Source: Actinostola sp. cb2023
Taxonomy: Eukaryota > Cnidaria > Anthozoa > Actiniaria > Actinostolidae
DNA: 64,000 bases
Assembly: GCA_033675265.1 (NCBI GenBank)
Contig: JAUJYZ010000736.1
Location: forward strand, 173,793 to 237,792
Reading direction: 5' to 3'
Within the stretch, counting starts at the first letter, position 1, and every line of letters starts with the position of its first letter. The position numbers and the translations under genes were made by a program. Below, one piece after another: positions 1-24,789 of the stretch. Under the pieces are notes generated by a model. It made no database searches. It saw nothing but the letters and a program-made list of their open reading frames with translations, and was not told where the DNA came from.

Positions 1-101
1 TGCAAAAATCCCATGAAAGGCCATAAAAATAAAAAGGACTGCCCAAAAAATAGCAACTTAAATGAATGAAACAATATGTACATCTATAATACATGTTCTA
101 T

Positions 102-2538
102 TCATGAATGCAATTCCATTTCATCATCTTGAAAGCCCACAAAATGTTCTTCGATATCATTTAGTCTAAATTTTGTCCTTATTGCATGATAAGCACATGC
201 AGGGAGTGGAATCCTGTTTTTCCCCACACGGCCATGAACAAGTTGGGTAATTTCTCTGTATGCCACACTTCTCATAAACCTAAAAAATCAAAACAATCAA
301 TCAAAATACACTCACTTACACATTTAGTTACTACAATCTCTACGTACATCTCTGGTATGAAACTATGAAGTTTGCAGTGACATTTATATTCATTTATTAT
401 ATAGTCAAGTGAATCAGCATGCTCTGATTGGCTGAAAACTTTTTGGCTGAAAACGGTTTTATATAGGAAAAAGACCAAAATTCTGAAGAAAACAAACCCA
501 GCACACACTCAATGGCATTGTGTTTCTCCCCCCTACACTTCTTTCGTGCTCTCGTCACTTCTTGCATGCAGGGCTCGACACTAACTTTTTGAGGTACTAG
601 TCCTTGGGCTAGTGACTGCGGATAATTACTAGTCCCTAGGTCTAATTTTGAGTTCGTTTTTAAGTTCCTGACACGTGAAACTTCCTGGTTCATAAGACAT
701 TTCTTAGGATTTTCAAGTGTCTTTCTTACCTCGTGGTCTGACGTCTTGACCGAGTCTTGTGTTTGTTTATCCAATGTTTATCCGACTTCGAAGGACCATA
801 ATGTTCTGTTTGACTTAATCAATTCAACTTTTATTTACAGTTTACTTTCCTAGGATGACATGCGATGTTTTCCTTTCGATGATTTACAAGAAATGCGAAG
901 AAATACGAGATTTACGAGATATACGAGATATACGAGACTTGCGAACTACAACAACGTGCAAAGTAGTTTGTCTAGAGTTAAACCATAATAGTTGTCACTA
1001 TAGGTCCAGTCTCTTGGGTGCTTTCCGTATGCGCCCGTATCGGGAGGTTTGGACCCGAACACTGAGACTAGCAGACTACTGCTAGTGTCGAGCCCTTGCA
1101 TGCTTTATTATAACGGAGCACGGTTGAAGCTGTTTTATTTGTGAATTGAACAACCCTTCATTGTAGTGAGTATCATGAATAAAAGATGTACAAATTCAAA
1201 TTGTAGGACTTACGCCTCCTCTGAACCAGTCTGACTGTAACTCTTCTTGTCGATTTTTCTATATTTTCCTGCTGACAATCTCAGCGACCATCTATCCAAG
1301 CATATTGTTTGAAAACCTGGATGTTGAGTTATGCAATGTGGTGGAGTATGCACTTCTTCCAGTACTAACTCAGAATTTAAGGCCTCAATGCATTGCTCAA
1401 TATCTTGGCAACAATAACACTCATTGGAGTTTTGTAGAAATTCTGTTGAGCAGTTACCACAGGAGCACCTTGAATCAAAAGTTGGGAGATAATGTATTGA
1501 TAATAAAAACAGCATTGGTCAAAAACAATAATAATTATTATTCAATAATAAGTAAAAGAAATATGTGAAACTGTTGTTGATCAGTGATAAAGGTCTTATA
1601 GTATTGCTGAGATTACTAATATTGCAGTAAATATAAATTATTATTTGGCTAAGAAATTTCAGCGTGCCATATGTCCATTTCATTTTTTTGTTTTCGAATT
1701 GTAAGCTTCTATAATTCTAGTCAGCTCGCACCTAATTATAAGGATCTATTATTTTTGTATATTTTATTGTAATGTATCTAATGGTGCCAAATAAAAAATT
1801 GTCATTGTCATTCCAAAACACACACTGGAAAAAATTAAATGGACAAAAATGTACATGTACGGTACACGTCATTGATAATGTGAAAAAGTGTTATTGGCTG
1901 ACAATGCAGAAGAAAATGCGATCAAAATAACAAGGTTTTTCAACGGTGTAGTAGCCGATAAGGTGTACAGTACGTTATGTCGTATGGTCTAAAACGAATG
2001 ATAGTGACTGGCTCAGAGTGGCTGTGTAGATCCCTAGTCCTAGATCACTGTTTACGATGCATTGAGTCACATTTTTTGTTTGATTGAGGAACGTTTCGCT
2101 TCGAAATGTTTTTTATAAGCTAATTTCAGAGCATTTGTTTTTCAACAGCGTGGTTTGTAGTCGTTTGTAGTGACATTTGTGTAAGCTTATTACAAGAAAC
2201 AAAAAAAGCACATTACCAAATCATTACACTTACCAGTTGCCGAGACTCTCCTTTCCTGCTAATCCGCTGTCCTTCAAACCTTCCAGTCGTCGTTGCTTTT
2301 CGGCTTGTCGAAGTTCGTACTGCCTCGTCCACTCCTCATCAGCCAAAGGTTCATTTGAGTAAGGTTCTATGCCATCAAATATTGCATCGCCTTCGTCAAC
2401 TTCGTGATCGCTATCAGTATCACTATCGGCTGGCAGCTTCTCGGTTTCAATGGGCTGGAAGTAACCCGGAATGAAGTTAAATTCAGAATCCTCTTCAGAT
2501 ATCGAGCCCGTATCTGAGTTACAGCAACCAGTCGCCAT
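102..2538 (-). CDS. Stand-alone P2X7 ballast-domain-like zinc protein, three exons
   Basis: Exons (minus strand): 2538-2234, 1468-1214, 279-102, joined by GTAAGT/AG, GTAAGT/AG introns with both phases agreeing (2, 2); 245 codons plus TGA at 104-102. Exon 1 is acidic and Ser-rich with an EPLADEEW patch and no membrane segment. The exon 1/2 junction makes WCSCGNC (residues 102-108), followed by ECYCC (118-122), then CITQHPGF and CLDRW. Exon 3 has an AYRE...VHGRVGKNRIPLP run. This Cys pattern and order is that of the P2X7 receptor cytoplasmic ballast domain, which binds zinc and guanine nucleotide in mammals. No channel domain is present, so this is a soluble protein of that domain family; such stand-alone homologues are known in invertebrates. 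Function is unknown. The start is the first ATG after an upstream GC-rich stretch. Intron 2 holds a hAT-like element. Confidence 0.8.
570..1096. mobile_element. Short hAT-like non-autonomous element in intron 2 of the P2X7-like gene
   Basis: Terminal inverted repeats AGGGCTCGACACTA at 570 and its reverse complement ending at 1096, flanked by direct TGCATGC copies at 563-569 and 1097-1103. The CAGGGCTCGACA-type end is typical of hAT elements. hAT targets are normally 8 bp; only 7 match here, so the exact border may be off by one. There is no transposase inside. The short reading frames within it are not credible genes. Confidence 0.6.
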
Positions 2539-2872
2539 TTGGCAAGTAGAGCGGCAGTTTAAACGGATTTAAACGGACTAAACTTTCTCTATCACTCCCA
2601 AACACTATCAAAATGGCTTCACAACAAGAAGCGACTCACTCCTTCTACGTCACAGGTACCAGTTCCCCGTCCGCGCTCGGCCAAAATTGCCATTTCCAAC
2701 TTTATGAGCCAATAAAAAATACAAGAACGCGCCAAAATCCATTTCTTTTTCGAAATTCTTAGTCCATATAAGTTATATTTTTATTCTAAAAAATAACAAA
2801 AATATGGGTGATAGACACTTTAATGAAGCATCAAACTTGCTAATACAAGAAGTTTTATGAAAATATATTAGG
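2539..2872. other. Upstream region of the P2X7-like gene; no gene seen
   Basis: Between the P2X7-like start codon and the transposon. It is locally GC-richer near 2640-2690 (CCCCGTCCGCGCTCGGCC) than its surroundings, which would suit a TATA-less promoter of the minus-strand gene. No TATA box or reading frame of note was found. Confidence 0.35.
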
Positions 2873-2878
2873 TTTAAG

Positions 2879-3288
2879 TATGGCGAGCCGATTGTAGCAA
2901 AATTCAATACTCATATATTTGTTCAATTCAATGCCTATATGCATGCAAATTTAATCTCTCAATTCATACCATTCAATTCAATACCAATATATACATTCAA
3001 TTCAATCCAAATATTACATTTAATTCATATGTTTGCTATATCAATTCAATTTAATTCAAAATATATATTCAGTTCAATCCAGATATATAGATTCAATTCA
3101 ATCCAAAAGATATACATTTAATTCAATCCAATATATATTCAATTCAATCCAGATATATACATTCAATTCAATCCAATATATATAATTCAATGTTCGTAAA
3201 ATACATTCAATCCAATGGGGCGAGCGGTTTGGGATAGCCACGGAAGACTGGCACTAGTAATAGTTGGGCTTCCTGTGGTGGAAGGCAA
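2879..3288 (+). repeat. Left terminal inverted repeat of the IS3EU-type element
   Basis: Starts TATGGCGAGCCGATTGTAGC, then from about 2905 to 3215 consists of degenerate short direct repeats of the type TTCAATTCAATCCA separated by ATATATAC-like spacers, and ends in unique sequence with GGGGCGAGCGGTTTGGG and TTGGGCTTCCTGTGG. The subterminal repeats are candidates for transposase binding sites. Confidence 0.9.
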
Positions 3289-3290
3289 AA

Positions 3291-4824
3291 ATGGCGGACC
3301 TGGTCGATGAAGTAGAATTCGACATCGAAAAACGACCTTCCAGCCTTTTTATGTTCAGTTCTGGACAAAGTAGATTCCCTGTTTCAAGGACCATTTAATT
3401 TAGAAGATGCAGAGACTCATGCTGTTTTAATTGATAGATGTATTTCGCTGTTAAGGAGCATTCTTGACTGCTGTGGTTCTGAGTTAACAGACAAGGACAA
3501 TAAGACTTTGGATTCGTTGTCAACATGTTTCAGGGATATTTTATCATCAATGCATCATCGCATAGCCATAAATTCGTTATCACCAACAACTGTTGCTAGC
3601 GTTAGCTTAAACAGATCTAGCAACGTTGATGTGAGAGCAGGACGCCCTTCGTTTGACATTCCTTCAGAAATTCTCGAAGAACTCCGAGGCTTAGGATTTA
3701 CTTGGAGCAAAATAGCGGATATGTTAGGGGTATCAAGGTGGACTATTTCTAGGCGAGTTTCAATGTATGGTTTACAGAGCCTGACAGAGTTCAGTTCTTT
3801 ACCTGATGATCAGCTAGACAAATTGGTGAAAGATTATGTTCTCAATCATGGTGAAGCTATAGGCCAGACTTATATTGCAGGATATATAAAGTCTCTTGGA
3901 ATAAGAGTCCAAAGGAGACGAATACGCGAAAGTCTAGCCAGAGTAGATCCCAAAAATACCGCTCTTAGGTGGGGTATAGTTGTTTCACGCAGAACATATA
4001 AAGTCCCTTGGCCGAATTCACTTTGGCATTTGGATGGCCATCATAGCTTAATACGTTGGAAATTTGTGATTCATGGCTGTATCGATGGCTTTTCTAGAAG
4101 AATAATTTATCTAAGTTGTTACAGCAATAACTTGTCTGAAACTGTACTTGAACTATTCTTAGATGCTGTGAAGAAGGATGGTGGAATGTGGCCATCACGA
4201 ATAAGAGTGGACAAGGGAGTGGAAAATGTACTAGTATGTGATGAAATGGTACAAGTTAGAGGAGCAGGGAGGGGAAGCTTTATTGCAGGCCCTTCTACAC
4301 ACAACCAACGCATCGAAAGATTATGGAGGGATGTGTTTAGATGTGTGTGTATGAGTTACTATTATACATTTTATGCCATGGAGTCTAGTGGTATGCTTAA
4401 TCTTGATAACCACATTCATCTGTTTGCCTTACACCTGGTTTATGTTCCGCGTATAAATAAGTCTCTTTCTCAGTTTATGGAAGCTTTCAACAATCACAAA
4501 GTAAGCACAGAGAAGAATTGGAGCCCTTATCAAATGTGGGTCAATGGCATGATGCACTCGGATAACCATTTAGCACAAGAGCAGCTTGACTCTGTAGAAA
4601 CCGACGACCTGGAAATGTATGGCTATGATCCTGATGGGCCATCTCCTATTGGACAGAATGATAACAATGTCATTGTTGAACCAATTGAAATAAATGATGA
4701 TGAGGAAGCAGTCAAATCCTTTGTTTTACAGAGAATTGACCCATTAAGACAGTCAACTGAAATGGGAGTAGATATTTACAGTGAAGTATTAGATCTAGTT
4801 TTGTATAAGGTACAAACACCATAA
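3291..4824 (+). CDS. IS3EU-type transposase with HTH and DDE integrase (rve) core; N-terminal frame break
   Basis: Cuts and joins DNA for the surrounding transposon. The long frame runs without stop to TAA at 4822-4824. Numbered from codon 3508: a helix-turn-helix at about 57-89 ([20 protein letters not shown]), then an rve core with WHLDGHH (D176, at 4033), [10 protein letters not shown] (D235) and [12 protein letters not shown] (E270), giving an intact D-59-D-35-E triad, followed by a FNNH...SPYQMW tail. Close relatives are common in fish and invertebrate genomes as 'integrase core domain' proteins. There is no good ATG at the head of this frame: the first in-frame ATG is 3550, whereas ATG 3291 just inside the repeat opens another frame ([10 protein letters not shown]...) that runs into the main one if one base is lost or gained near the T-run at 3346-3350. 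Either a tiny intron, a sequencing error or an inactivating shift explains this. Confidence 0.88.
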
Positions 4825-5151
4825 GCTTCATGCAACGTAAACAGTCTTATTTAAAAGTAAATATTTCAGTTATTTTCAATTTTGTAGAGGGAAACATGTC
4901 ACTTTTAGTTTTTGAACTCAAGTCAACCAGGCAGTTTGATTTATATAGAGTATGATCATTAGTTCACTATCACACAAGGAACTATGGATTCAAATGTAAT
5001 AAATAAATTATTGGCAGTTTGTCTTGAACTCATCTTTGAATAATGAAAGAAAACAAATTAAAAAACCCTATTGATTATTATCAATCACTCTGGAGGTATC
5101 CATGAAAGCTTTCTGTGGAGTAGTGTATACAAGCAACAAGTTAAGTTTATG

Positions 5152-5269
5152 TTAGAGTCGGTGCACTTAAACCATGAAATTGTACTAACTAAATAGAGTG
5201 AAGTCACTAAACCTGTGAAATAGATATTAGGCTAATACAAATTTCATGGTTTAAGTAAATACACTCTAA
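5152..5269. mobile_element. Small hairpin MITE inside the IS3EU-type element
   Basis: TTAGAGT at 5152 pairs with ACTCTAA at 5263-5269, and inside them ACTTAAACCATGAAATT pairs with AATTTCATGGTTTAAGT. It lies in the spacer between the two convergent transposon genes. A similar TAGAGTGCAATTT hairpin occurs at 16456-16602. Confidence 0.55.
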
Positions 5270-5642
5270 TAATGGAAAATGCAGTTGAGAGGAAGTGAAG
5301 TCTTAATGATGAATCATTTGTAAATTTTCAAAACAATTTATTTCAATCATGTATTAATAAAAATATAATTACAATCAATCAATCAATGAAATTAGGCCAT
5401 CTTTGGTAAAAATATTTTGTAAAAAAGTGTAAATGGAATATGATGAACAGGAACAATTTATAAACAATGAAACCAATAGCATTAGGTAGAATGCATTGGT
5501 GGATATTTTGGATACACTTTAATGAATGTGCATAAAATGTAAACACTTGATAGATATAATATATATAAAAGACTTACTAACAACCAATCAAACATGATTA
5601 ATTTATTTTATTTATTTTCATGTTACATTGAAAAGGTTTCAT

Positions 5643-5818
5643 GAATACAAGCATCAACGGTTCCAGATTTTCAGTAGGCGCGCAATGCATTGTGAGATTA
5701 TTACAAAAGAAAAATGGGCATCAAGTCTAGACACAGGGAGCCCAAGCTATGTTTTTACTCACTTGATGCCCACTTTTCTTTTGTACTGCAAATCTGGAAC
5801 CGTTGATGCTTGTATTGT
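5643..5818. mobile_element. Second hairpin element nested in the IS3EU-type element
   Basis: Arms GAATACAAGCATCAACGG... and ...CCGTTGATGCTTGTATT fold on each other, with an inner pair GGGCATCAAGT/ACTTGATGCCC. No reading frame of note. Confidence 0.5.
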
Positions 5819-6027
5819 AATTCTAACTTTGGAAGTAATTGAACTATCATCTTTGCAGTGAATTTTGAAATGTAATATAAGTGAAATATAAAGAGTAAAA
5901 TTACTTATCACAAACGTTGAACAAGAGAAAAATATTAAAACAATTTCTGAACAATTTATAAGTGGTGTAAGTACACCATAGAAAGCAAACAAATGATATT
6001 TGTTTGTGCCTGTCTGATAAAACTTAA

Positions 6028-8210
6028 CTAGAGTGATCCAAAGTATGCATTTGAGAATGCATAGTCAAACAATTTGAAAAGCTGACTTTCGTCTGGGAGC
6101 TGGACTGATAGTGTTGGCCTGGGCAGGTCCAAGCGGTTGGTGCAAGTGTGTGATTTCGGAAGGAAATCTGGCACAATCCGGCTCTTTTTCTCCCTCGGTT
6201 CTTCAGTATCAGAAAGCTAAAATGTTAAGAAAAATAAAGACAGTTTTTATATTCCAAGGAATGTAACTGTCAATTATTCATTCTCATTACTTTGAAGTTC
6301 AGTAAAAGACTATATATAAATAAGCTGTGGTTGCAGTAACAAAAAATGGGTGGCAATAGTAGTTTACTGTTATAATAATAATAACCATGTATGGGTTACT
6401 AGTGAAGTTGCAAAAAAAGTATTAAGTGTTTGCACTAAACCCATGAACAATAATTAGTAATAAATTACTAAATTTTTTTTTTTCTATAGTTCAAGTGCTA
6501 ATTAGTACAAATTATGTGTTTTGTGGGTTTAGTGTGAGAATATTCAAGAGTGGCATCTGGTGATTGTTCTAATTTATTGTTAATTAATTTTGTACCTTTT
6601 CTGCTTCTTCACTCAACACAGGTGGGAATTTAATAGAAGGGTTCAATGCAAACCCCAACACTGGTTCCTCGCTAGCACAAGTGACACATTCTAGGATGTT
6701 GGCCAATGTTGTAACTCTTCTACCACTAGACACTTCCCTCACATATTTGATAAACTTGGAATAAACTTGGTTTTCATACATACGAGAGTTAGATCCAGGT
6801 TCAGAGAATTTAGGCTGAAGGAGATGGATCAGCAATGGTACTGTCAGTCTACTGCTTGATGGCCTTAGCAAATGCAAGAACATGGGATTTCTTCTTACAA
6901 ACATGTGAATACCAAGGGTGTCCAATCCTTTCTGAACTTGGACAATGCATTCAGAACTGTTTTTTTCATTAACAAAGATATCTTGCAGGCATTCTTCAGG
7001 GAAGTATCTTGGTATTTGACCATTCTGCAACAAGGCAATGGCAGCCATTTGGCCTATGTAGAAGTAGTCTTCTGCCAAATGTTCCTTGAGCCCATGATCA
7101 AAGTACTTCTGTTTGGTATCTTGATTAAACAGTCTGATCCACTCCTTTCTAGGGCCACCACTGTCCACAGCATTTTCTCCATAAAACTGCACTTTGAAGG
7201 TAATGCTTGGATCTTTAATCCCTTTGATCTCATCAAAAGTTGTTTCTATTATATTGTCCCTATCAACAGTGATAAAGTTTGTCTCGCCTTCCATTACTAC
7301 GGAGGGATCAATTACCTCCAATGCTCTTCCATTTACAATCTTCTTTTGCAGGTATCTCAACATTTCTGTTGGATCCGTAATATTTGATGGCATATCGTTT
7401 GATAAAGCTGAAAATGCATTTTCTTGTCCATCTTTAACCTGCTGCAAATTGTCCTGTGGCTGTATACATGTAGTACTTCCTTGGGAGGGATTTGCTCCTT
7501 TATCTTTCTCTTTCAACGAGGATGACAATGAAAACGATGAAGTGAGTAGTTCTTTTTCTTTTTCTTTTTTCTTCTTCTTCTTCACTTTCAAATACAAATT
7601 GAAAACCTCTTTTAATTTGTACATAAAGATTCCCTTGGCCGACCAACTTTTTCACAACACCATAGTTGTATTCCATCCCTTTGGCAAGATTTAGAATGGT
7701 AATTTTCTTTTGGGTCACTTTAACAAATTCGAAATCACTTGCGCCAAAAATTGGGTACTTCTCTCTAAGGGAAGATACTATCTTCTTCCTGATCTCCACC
7801 TCACTGTCACTTTCACTCAACATGATGATTCCTCTTTCTATGATGTTTTCCTTGACTAGAGTCTGCTCTCCATCATCCTCTTCGTCATCAACCGAGTTAA
7901 GTAAACAGAATTCAAATGCCTTAGTCTCAGCGACCCCGGTACGTACTTTATTTTTGGCTTTGCTGGAGTTCCCTGTGGCTCTTAATCGCTCGCTCTGGTT
8001 GAGTCGTCTGTAAAGTCCACCTTTCGAGCTTTGCCCCATCATGGTCCGTGCACGTCGTACGGTGTCCTGAATACCTGAACCAGAACTCGTAGTACTTCCA
8101 GCTGATGAATAGCCTCCATTGATATCACTAGGTCTGTCGATAATACTTGCCAACACATCAGATGCTTTCCTTAAAAGACTTGAGGCTTCTTCGATGTTTT
8201 TCGTATCCAT
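6028..8210 (-). CDS. HECT-domain E3 ubiquitin-ligase-like protein carried by the transposon
   Basis: Start ATG at 8210 (MDTKNIEEASSLLRKAS...). Segments: about 8210-7560 in one frame, 7620-6596 in a second, and a last exon 6216-6028 after an intron with donor GTACAA and acceptor TTTTAG, in phase. The N-terminal half is Ser/Gly-rich then acidic and unrecognised. The HECT N-lobe shows FYGENAVDSGGPRKEW; the C-lobe lies in the last exon with LPKSHTCTNRLDLP, whose TGC at 6144-6142 is the expected thioester cysteine, ending YFGSL before TAG. Relatives are fish and coral 'G2/M phase-specific E3 ligase-like' proteins. Between about 7620 and 7550 a purine-rich tract (GAAGAAG...AAAAAGAAAAAG) forces a one-base frame change, so this copy is broken, misassembled or frameshifted in translation. 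A role in transposition is inferred only from its position. Confidence 0.8.
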
Positions 8211-8277
8211 GTTTGAACTTTTAGACGAGAGGTCCGAGAGACAAGACGCAAAATGGCGGAAAATCGGCGGGAAATGC

Positions 8278-8687
8278 TTGCCTTCCACCACAGGAAACCC
8301 AACTATTACTAGTGCCAGTCTTCCGTGGCTATCCCAAACCGCTCGCCCCATTGGATTGAATGTATTTTACGAACATTGAATTATATATATTGGATTGAAT
8401 TGAATGTATATATCTGGATTGAATTGAATATATATTGGATTGAATTAAATGTATATCTTTTGGATTGAATTGAATCTATATATCTGGATTGAACTGAATA
8501 TATATTTTGAATTAAATTGAATTGATATAGCAAACATATGAATTAAATGTAATATTTGGATTGAATTGAATGTATATATTGGTATTGAATTGAATGGTAT
8601 GAATTGAGAGATTAAATTTGCATGCATATAGGCATTGAATTGAACAAATATATGAGTATTGAATTTTGCTACAATCGGCTCGCCATA
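8278..8687 (-). repeat. Right terminal inverted repeat of the IS3EU-type element
   Basis: Reverse complement of the left repeat over the same 410 bp, by eye without mismatch, including the TTCAATTCAATCCA array. The HECT gene is transcribed away from this end, its ATG (8210) lying 68 bp inside it. Confidence 0.9.
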
Positions 8688-8693
8688 TTTAAG

Positions 8694-9040
8694 ACTGTAT
8701 TCTATGAACGTTTCGTCTTCGATCTTCATCAAAGCTGTATATTCAAGTCACTATCACATGTGTACTTATCATCGTCCCTACTTCAGTAGAATATTTTCTT
8801 CAGTGCTTGCAATAATTAAACGCGAAACCATCGCTGGTAAATACCAAGACGCCAGTTTTGTCAACACAGGGATGTTCGCTTGCAGTGATAATAAAGTGCT
8901 TTAGAACAATCTATTAAAGTCCAATTGCGTTCTTCCATGATAAATTGAAATATCTAAGTCTTCGTATAGCCTCTGGTGGCAGTTAAGTTCAATTTCAGCC
9001 TTGGAAGTAGCAAGAATAAAACCGTTTTAAAATCCTAAGT
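8694..9040. other. Intergenic, no gene seen
   Basis: AT-rich single-copy-looking sequence right of the transposon. No splice-bounded coding frame, RNA gene or clear repeat was found. Confidence 0.4.
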
Positions 9041-9049
9041 TAATTCGCA

Positions 9050-9445
9050 AGAAAAGTTCCTGAAGCGAGTTTGTCGATTCTCTTCCGTCAATCAAACACA
9101 TTTGGCGAGATTACCATTTACAACCAAGGAGCTCAGTTCACTCACATTCGTACGATTGAGAGATAAAAGTGCCTTTGCAATTATATATTATAACTCAAAA
9201 AGACAAAGATAAATCATTTTGTAAGTGATTTCATTTTGAGGAATATCTGCACTACTACTGAAATGTGATTGAAATTGACAACCGTTAGTTCTAATTAGTC
9301 TCGCGCGCCGTCGCAGAACTTCAAAGCTGCATTGACAGCCAATGAGCTACTATTTTATTCTAACTAAGATATCGTTTAGTAATCAGATCGACAAAAGATC
9401 GAGATCTCTAATCTCTCAAACAACCCAATGTTTATTGAGGCAAGT
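9050..9445 (+). repeat. Dispersed repeat arm shared with 53,030-53,425
   Basis: About 390 bp highly similar in the same orientation to 53,030-53,425, from AAAAGTTCCTGA through CAACCCAATGTTTATTGAGG. The second copy forms part of the left arm of an inverted-repeat element; this copy has no visible partner arm and may be a solo fragment. Confidence 0.6.
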
Positions 9446-9762
9446 AAAAATTAGCACAAAATGGCGGAAATTTCAAATTTCAAAAATTAATATATTTGGA
9501 TTGAATAATGATATCTGAGATATTATTTCAGCTATTTCTCTAATTTTACACGTTCTTTCAAACGCAATGATTAATTTAGTGTAGTTTTGAATGTCAACAT
9601 TTGTTGGCATATTCATGACGTCTTTTTCCCGCCAAACATCATAAAAATAAAAAAAATAAAAAAGAACAAGTTTGTTGCCTTAACATATGCTGTCACGCTG
9701 GCAAGTGTGTATACTTGTATACTTGTATACTTGTATACATCACGGATACCGCATTTCAATAA

Positions 9763-10515
9763 GCCAAGTCAGAGTTTAAGGATTACCATGATTCCTGGAA
9801 CCGAATCGGGATAAAATTGTGTCCGAAGTGACTTTTTCTCCCATGTTTCTTGTATTTTTGCCGAGTTTTCTAGGAGCAATTTTCATCTCTTAGAATACGA
9901 TTTTTGCCGAGAAAATACTCCAAGGTATGCATAAAGGTCTTCTTAATTCAACCTTATGTGTGATTTGTTAATCAAATTCTATTTTACGATAAAAATGCCC
10001 TTCGTTATACACGTAGTCGGGACGTAGTGAAGCCGTGAGAACTATGGCCAATCTACGGCCCCAAAACACAACTTTTTGATACTTTTTTGAGACAACTAAT
10101 AGCACAATGTGATAATTAAACAACTCATAATCTTTATTATTTTCTGAAAAAATTGCCAAGAATCGACACAAAGACATTTAAAAGCGAAATCCAAACGTTG
10201 TGAAGCTGACGATCGTTCAGTTGACACAGGAAGCCCAATCCGCTTCGAGATTGGTAAGCTTGTGGGCGATTCTAAACTACGTTTTACAGTGGATTATCGT
10301 ATTCAAATGACCATATAAGCGCTGTTAGAGTTACCTTGCAGTTGTATGTGACTAGTAAACAGGGAAAATACTTTATCAGTACAGAAAAAGTAGTGTAAAA
10401 TGCTCCTAGAAAACTCGGCAAAAATACAAGAGACATGGGAGAAAAATTCACTTCGGACACATTTTATCCCGAATTCGTTTCCAGGCCGTGCGCGCCCTTT
10501 AAACTCTGACTTGGC
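9763..10515. mobile_element. 750-bp inverted-repeat element, absent from block B
   Basis: Starts GCCAAGTCAGAGTTTAA and ends with its reverse complement; arms of about 120 bp share GTGTCCGAAGTGA and GCCGAGTTTTCTAGGAGCA. In block B the flanks GGATACCGCATTTCA and TTCATTAACTCGGTAGAG are directly joined at 57,560, giving an empty site. No transposase. A nearly 200-bp reading frame inside is not convincing. Confidence 0.75.
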
Positions 10516-10897
10516 ATATTCATTAACTCGGTAGAGCTATGTTGCTACGCACCAAGTGAGGACAGACCACACACATCGGGAACTTCGTGCCCTACTCTTA
10601 GTCGAACAGTGGTGTGGTTTCTTTTACGTCACTCCGGTTCAATGTAATGGAGTATGGAGAGACGGGACCGCCATTTTATACTTGGTCATCCAAGTGTTTA
10701 TTTAGTCCACCTATTTAAAGACTTCATGTGGAAACTCAGACCCCCCTTAATTTTAATCAATAATACATAATAAATGTTTTTTTTAATTACTTTTAATATT
10801 AGGCATGAGTCAATAGCTTAACAAGTTTTATGTAAATTCATGCTAAATACACGGCATGGACATTAGATCTTTTAACCAAACTGGTCTTTGAAAGTGT

Positions 10898-24585
<13,688 letters not shown>

Positions 24586-24766
24586 TTTACAAGTTCTAAA
24601 AATAAAGATTAAATAAACTGCGTTAGAAAAATACAATTACTGCATTCATGAAAAACTTAAAGTCATTGAGTCGATAGGTAATATAGTACTGATATATAGG
24701 ATGCCTTACCTGAAGGTCGCCACTGGCAAACGTCTAACAAGTAAAGTCATAAAGTTTCTCGTGTAC

Positions 24767-24772
24767 TTTATA
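24767..24772 (-). promoter_or_regulatory. TATA box of astacin A
   Basis: TATAAA on the minus strand in CATATAAAGTACACGAG, followed about 30 bp on by a very short non-coding 5' exon ending CTTCAG at 24720 with donor GTAAGG. The next acceptor (TTTTTAG) lies a few bases before the ATG exon. The same box, spacing and donor are kept in copy B. Confidence 0.7.
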
Positions 24773-24789
24773 TGCACAGCAAAGGGCAG

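Larger units (their letters stand above)
2879..8687. mobile_element. Complete IS3EU-type DNA transposon, 5.8 kb, carrying integrase-type transposase and HECT-like gene
   Basis: Seen: 410-bp terminal inverted repeats (2879-3288 and 8278-8687) that look identical, outer ends TATGGCGAGCC...GGCTCGCCATA, and a perfect 6-bp target duplication TTTAAG at 2873-2878 and 8688-8693. It holds a plus-strand DDE/rve transposase and a convergent minus-strand HECT-domain gene. Known: IS3EU elements have about 6-bp targets, 5'-TAY ends and an IS3-like DDE transposase; the superfamily name is my assignment from these traits, recalled and not searched. Near-identity of the repeats points to a young insertion. 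Both genes seem to carry a one-base frame break. Smaller hairpin elements sit inside (5152-5269, 5643-5818). Confidence 0.85.

Noticed and set aside
6872..7694. Plus-strand frames across the HECT gene
   Set aside because: Antisense shadows of HECT coding sequence.
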